Source of the DNA: Scatophagus argus
Lineage: Eukaryota > Chordata > Actinopteri > Scatophagidae
Reading direction: 5' to 3'
Assembly (NCBI RefSeq): GCF_020382885.2
Contig: NC_058497.1
Coordinates: 15,926,330-15,990,329 of the forward strand
DNA length: 64,000 nucleotides
The notes under the pieces were generated by a model. It made no database searches. It was not told the DNA's origin and saw nothing but the letters and a program-made list of their open reading frames with translations. Every line of letters starts with the position of its first letter. Within the stretch, counting starts at the first letter, position 1. Shown piece by piece: positions 61,826-64,000 of this stretch. The position numbers and the translations under genes were made by a program.

Positions 61826-64000
61826 ATGCATACAGGCATGTGTGTGTGTGTTTGATGTCTGGATCATTAGCTAGCTAATCGGTCCAGCTGGGATGAATTA
61901 AAGAGCTGGTCTAATAGAGTCCAATAAAACCACACCGCAGCCTACCTGGAATATTGTTGTAATGATTTCATCTGTTACACCTCAGAGAGCAGAACCATGA
62001 CTCCACTAGCAACCGTTCTGGACATTTTTCAACCCCCAGCCCTAATTATAGATCAACTCCACAGCTCAAACTGGTGCATTAATGACTAGTTAAGCTTGGG
62101 GAGTATTGTGAAGTCATGTGGTCATAACCTCACAGTTAATTATATGGACTATGGCGTGCATGCTTAGTTTATATGGAACAGTGTACAGGAAAAAGAGTGG
62201 CAGGGAGCACAGATGTATCCTCAGAAGTGTTCTCAGGTGTGCATATGTACAGTGTACATCACATCACATGGACTCATGAGGCTGTCCAACATGACATATT
62301 TTCAAGTATTGGGATATACTCAGAGCAAGGAAATTAACCCTGTGGCATGTACGCTGCACGTATCATGTTCTGAAAGAATGAGATGGCTGCATAGAAAAAT
62401 GAGAACTGAAAGGAGGGGGGGATCAGGGAGAATTAGAGGAGGAATTTGGGAAAAGAAACACGGGAAGAACAACAGGAAGGGAAAGTTGAGGGACCAGGCG
62501 TAACATGAAGACAGCGGTGGTGGATAAATCAGCCGACTGCGGTGACACTCCAGCCCTCTGGCCCGGCAACAGTCCACCACGCTCTTCCGCAAAAACACCA
62601 TTCATTTAAGGCTGAGGAAAAAAGAGCAACATTAATGGGAGAGAGGGGAAAGCAGACAGGGAGACAGAAGAATGAAAAGGTGATGTAGAGAAGCATGAAA
62701 CACGTATTTTTTTCTCCACAGAACAAGTGGCTGCGGAGAAAGAAAAATTGATGGATGAATCGAGAGAGAAAGGGGAAAAAATAGACAAGCAGTTACATTC
62801 TGCATGACAATGCAGAGGACAAAGCAAAAGGACAAAGTTCAAGGAATGCAAAGAGGAAGGAGGAAGGGGAAAGGCAGCAGGGTTTGAAATAAACAGATAA
62901 AAAAGAGAGGCAGAGAGAGGCACGACAAAAGCAGGAGTCAGAAACGGACGTTAGAGGTCAGAGGTCTTAATCAGCGAGTTCAGAAAGACAGGGCAGGCCG
63001 GCGACGACACTCGTCTGCCGCGTGCCAGGGTCATGCTACTGTCTGCTCGGGGGGGTGGGGGGGTCAGGTCCCATCTAATATGTCTAATAGGCCGAGCTGC
63101 ACCCATGCACGCATGCACGAATGGAAAACATGCACTGTAAAGCACTGCTGCTGAGTCCCAATCCTTCATCTCACCCTGATCCATTCATCCAGCAACTCTA
63201 CTCCTTTATCCCTTACAAACATCTGATTTGTCCATGTTCATGCCAGATGGAGAGCGAGAATTAAAAGAGTACAGGGAGGCAGGAACGGTCAGATATAAAA
63301 GCAGAAACTGGGGGGGAGTAGTACTCATAAAAATGAGTCAACATTGGGGTGGGTGGCACCCTGGTGCACATGACACATAAAGATGCTAAATCAGGCCTGG
63401 ATCCTCTTTGCTCTGTTTAAATTAGATACAACCAGTCACATTGTAGACACCCAGGGAGAGCAGAGAGGCTGTATGTGTGTCAAAATGATGTAGGGCAAGC
63501 TGGCCTCTGCTCACAACCTCTTTCTTGCTTTTTTTCGTTTGTGCTTCTCTGCCTCACGCAGGCTATGACACACCCTGTTGTGTGACGACTGAACCTTTGA
63601 ACCTCAGAGTCACCTGGGTGGTTTTGTAGGAAAGTACAGGAGAGAGGTGGCGTTGCTGCCCTTAATCTGCTTTACAAGCACATCCACAATATATGGGAGA
63701 GGCTGTCCGGTGTGAGTGTCTAATCTGTAATTGTCCTCTGCTGCATTACCTCAGGTGAAACAGTCCTGGGTGGGGCTGTGAGAGTTTAATGGATAGCTAG
63801 CAACAATCCCACGCTTGGAAGTTGCTTATTTTCCCAGGGCTGCCCTTTGAGCCTTGTACCACATTGACAACACACATATGCGCAACCACACATGCATAAA
63901 AATATACACACCTTCACACCTGTGACCTCCTTTTAACCCTTTCTCTGGCAACATGGTGAGATTAGCACTCATTATAGTGTCATTATGTGTTCGCTCAGCC
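60944..64000 (+). other. Probable first intron of the 60.9-kb gene
   Basis: It contains AC/GT microsatellites (60965-60990, 61627-61659, 61793-61823) and purine-rich sequence (62,400-62,960). I see no second exon before the window ends. Confidence 0.35.

Noticed and set aside
1..64000. Genuine tRNA genes
   Set aside because: The only A/B box pairs that I found belong to SINE heads, which lack a cloverleaf with a plausible anticodon arm.

Overview
The window reads as teleost fish genomic DNA, probably percomorph. It contains a recognisable fish-type gemin7, Tc1-type transposons, L2/Rex-like and RTE-like LINEs, two tRNA-derived SINE families, solo LTRs and many dinucleotide microsatellites. 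There is no sign of operons, phage or CRISPR. Genes are spliced, so most long open frames are shadows. The calls below rest on splice sites, reading-frame phase and protein motifs read directly from the sequence.

Left third (about 2-15 kb): the most notable content is a minus-strand gene for a cysteine-rich secreted-type protein built from galaxin-like repeats (di-cysteine motifs such as CCGVDQYDTKTQCC, CCGLKAYNSLNEICC and CCGKQVFNPAAATCC). I can place twelve internal exons. Six are 183 bp (61 residues, 'E'), four are 99 bp (33 residues, 'S'), and two more diverged exons lie upstream at 9.8 and 12.1 kb. All E and S exons have phase-1 introns on both sides. Most of the array sits in a 2,507-bp tandem duplication present in about two and a third copies. 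Each full copy carries the same 555-bp Tc1-like element, and the unoccupied site is preserved in sister half-units. The first and last exons are only tentative.

Middle (15-36 kb): this is a graveyard of mobile elements. There are Tc1 remnants, four related LTR copies (three with perfect 5-bp target duplications), an L2/Rex-like LINE split by one of those LTRs, a collapsed RTE-like LINE, SINEs and a 41-bp minisatellite. An LTR interrupts an exon-like open frame at 30.1-30.3 kb. A small predicted three-exon plus-strand gene with a GC-AG intron lies at 30.8-32.5 kb.

Right half (36-64 kb): gemin7, an SMN-complex subunit, has a 5' non-coding exon near 36.3 kb and its whole coding region in one exon at 37.4-37.8 kb. 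A long gene-poor stretch with SINEs, a Tc1 fragment and microsatellites follows. At 60.9 kb a plausible first coding exon (start codon plus 11 codons, then a strong donor) begins a gene that continues beyond the window; I cannot name it.

The galaxin-like locus is the best candidate for something under-described. It appears to be a vertebrate gene that is currently lengthening its protein by whole-exon tandem duplication.
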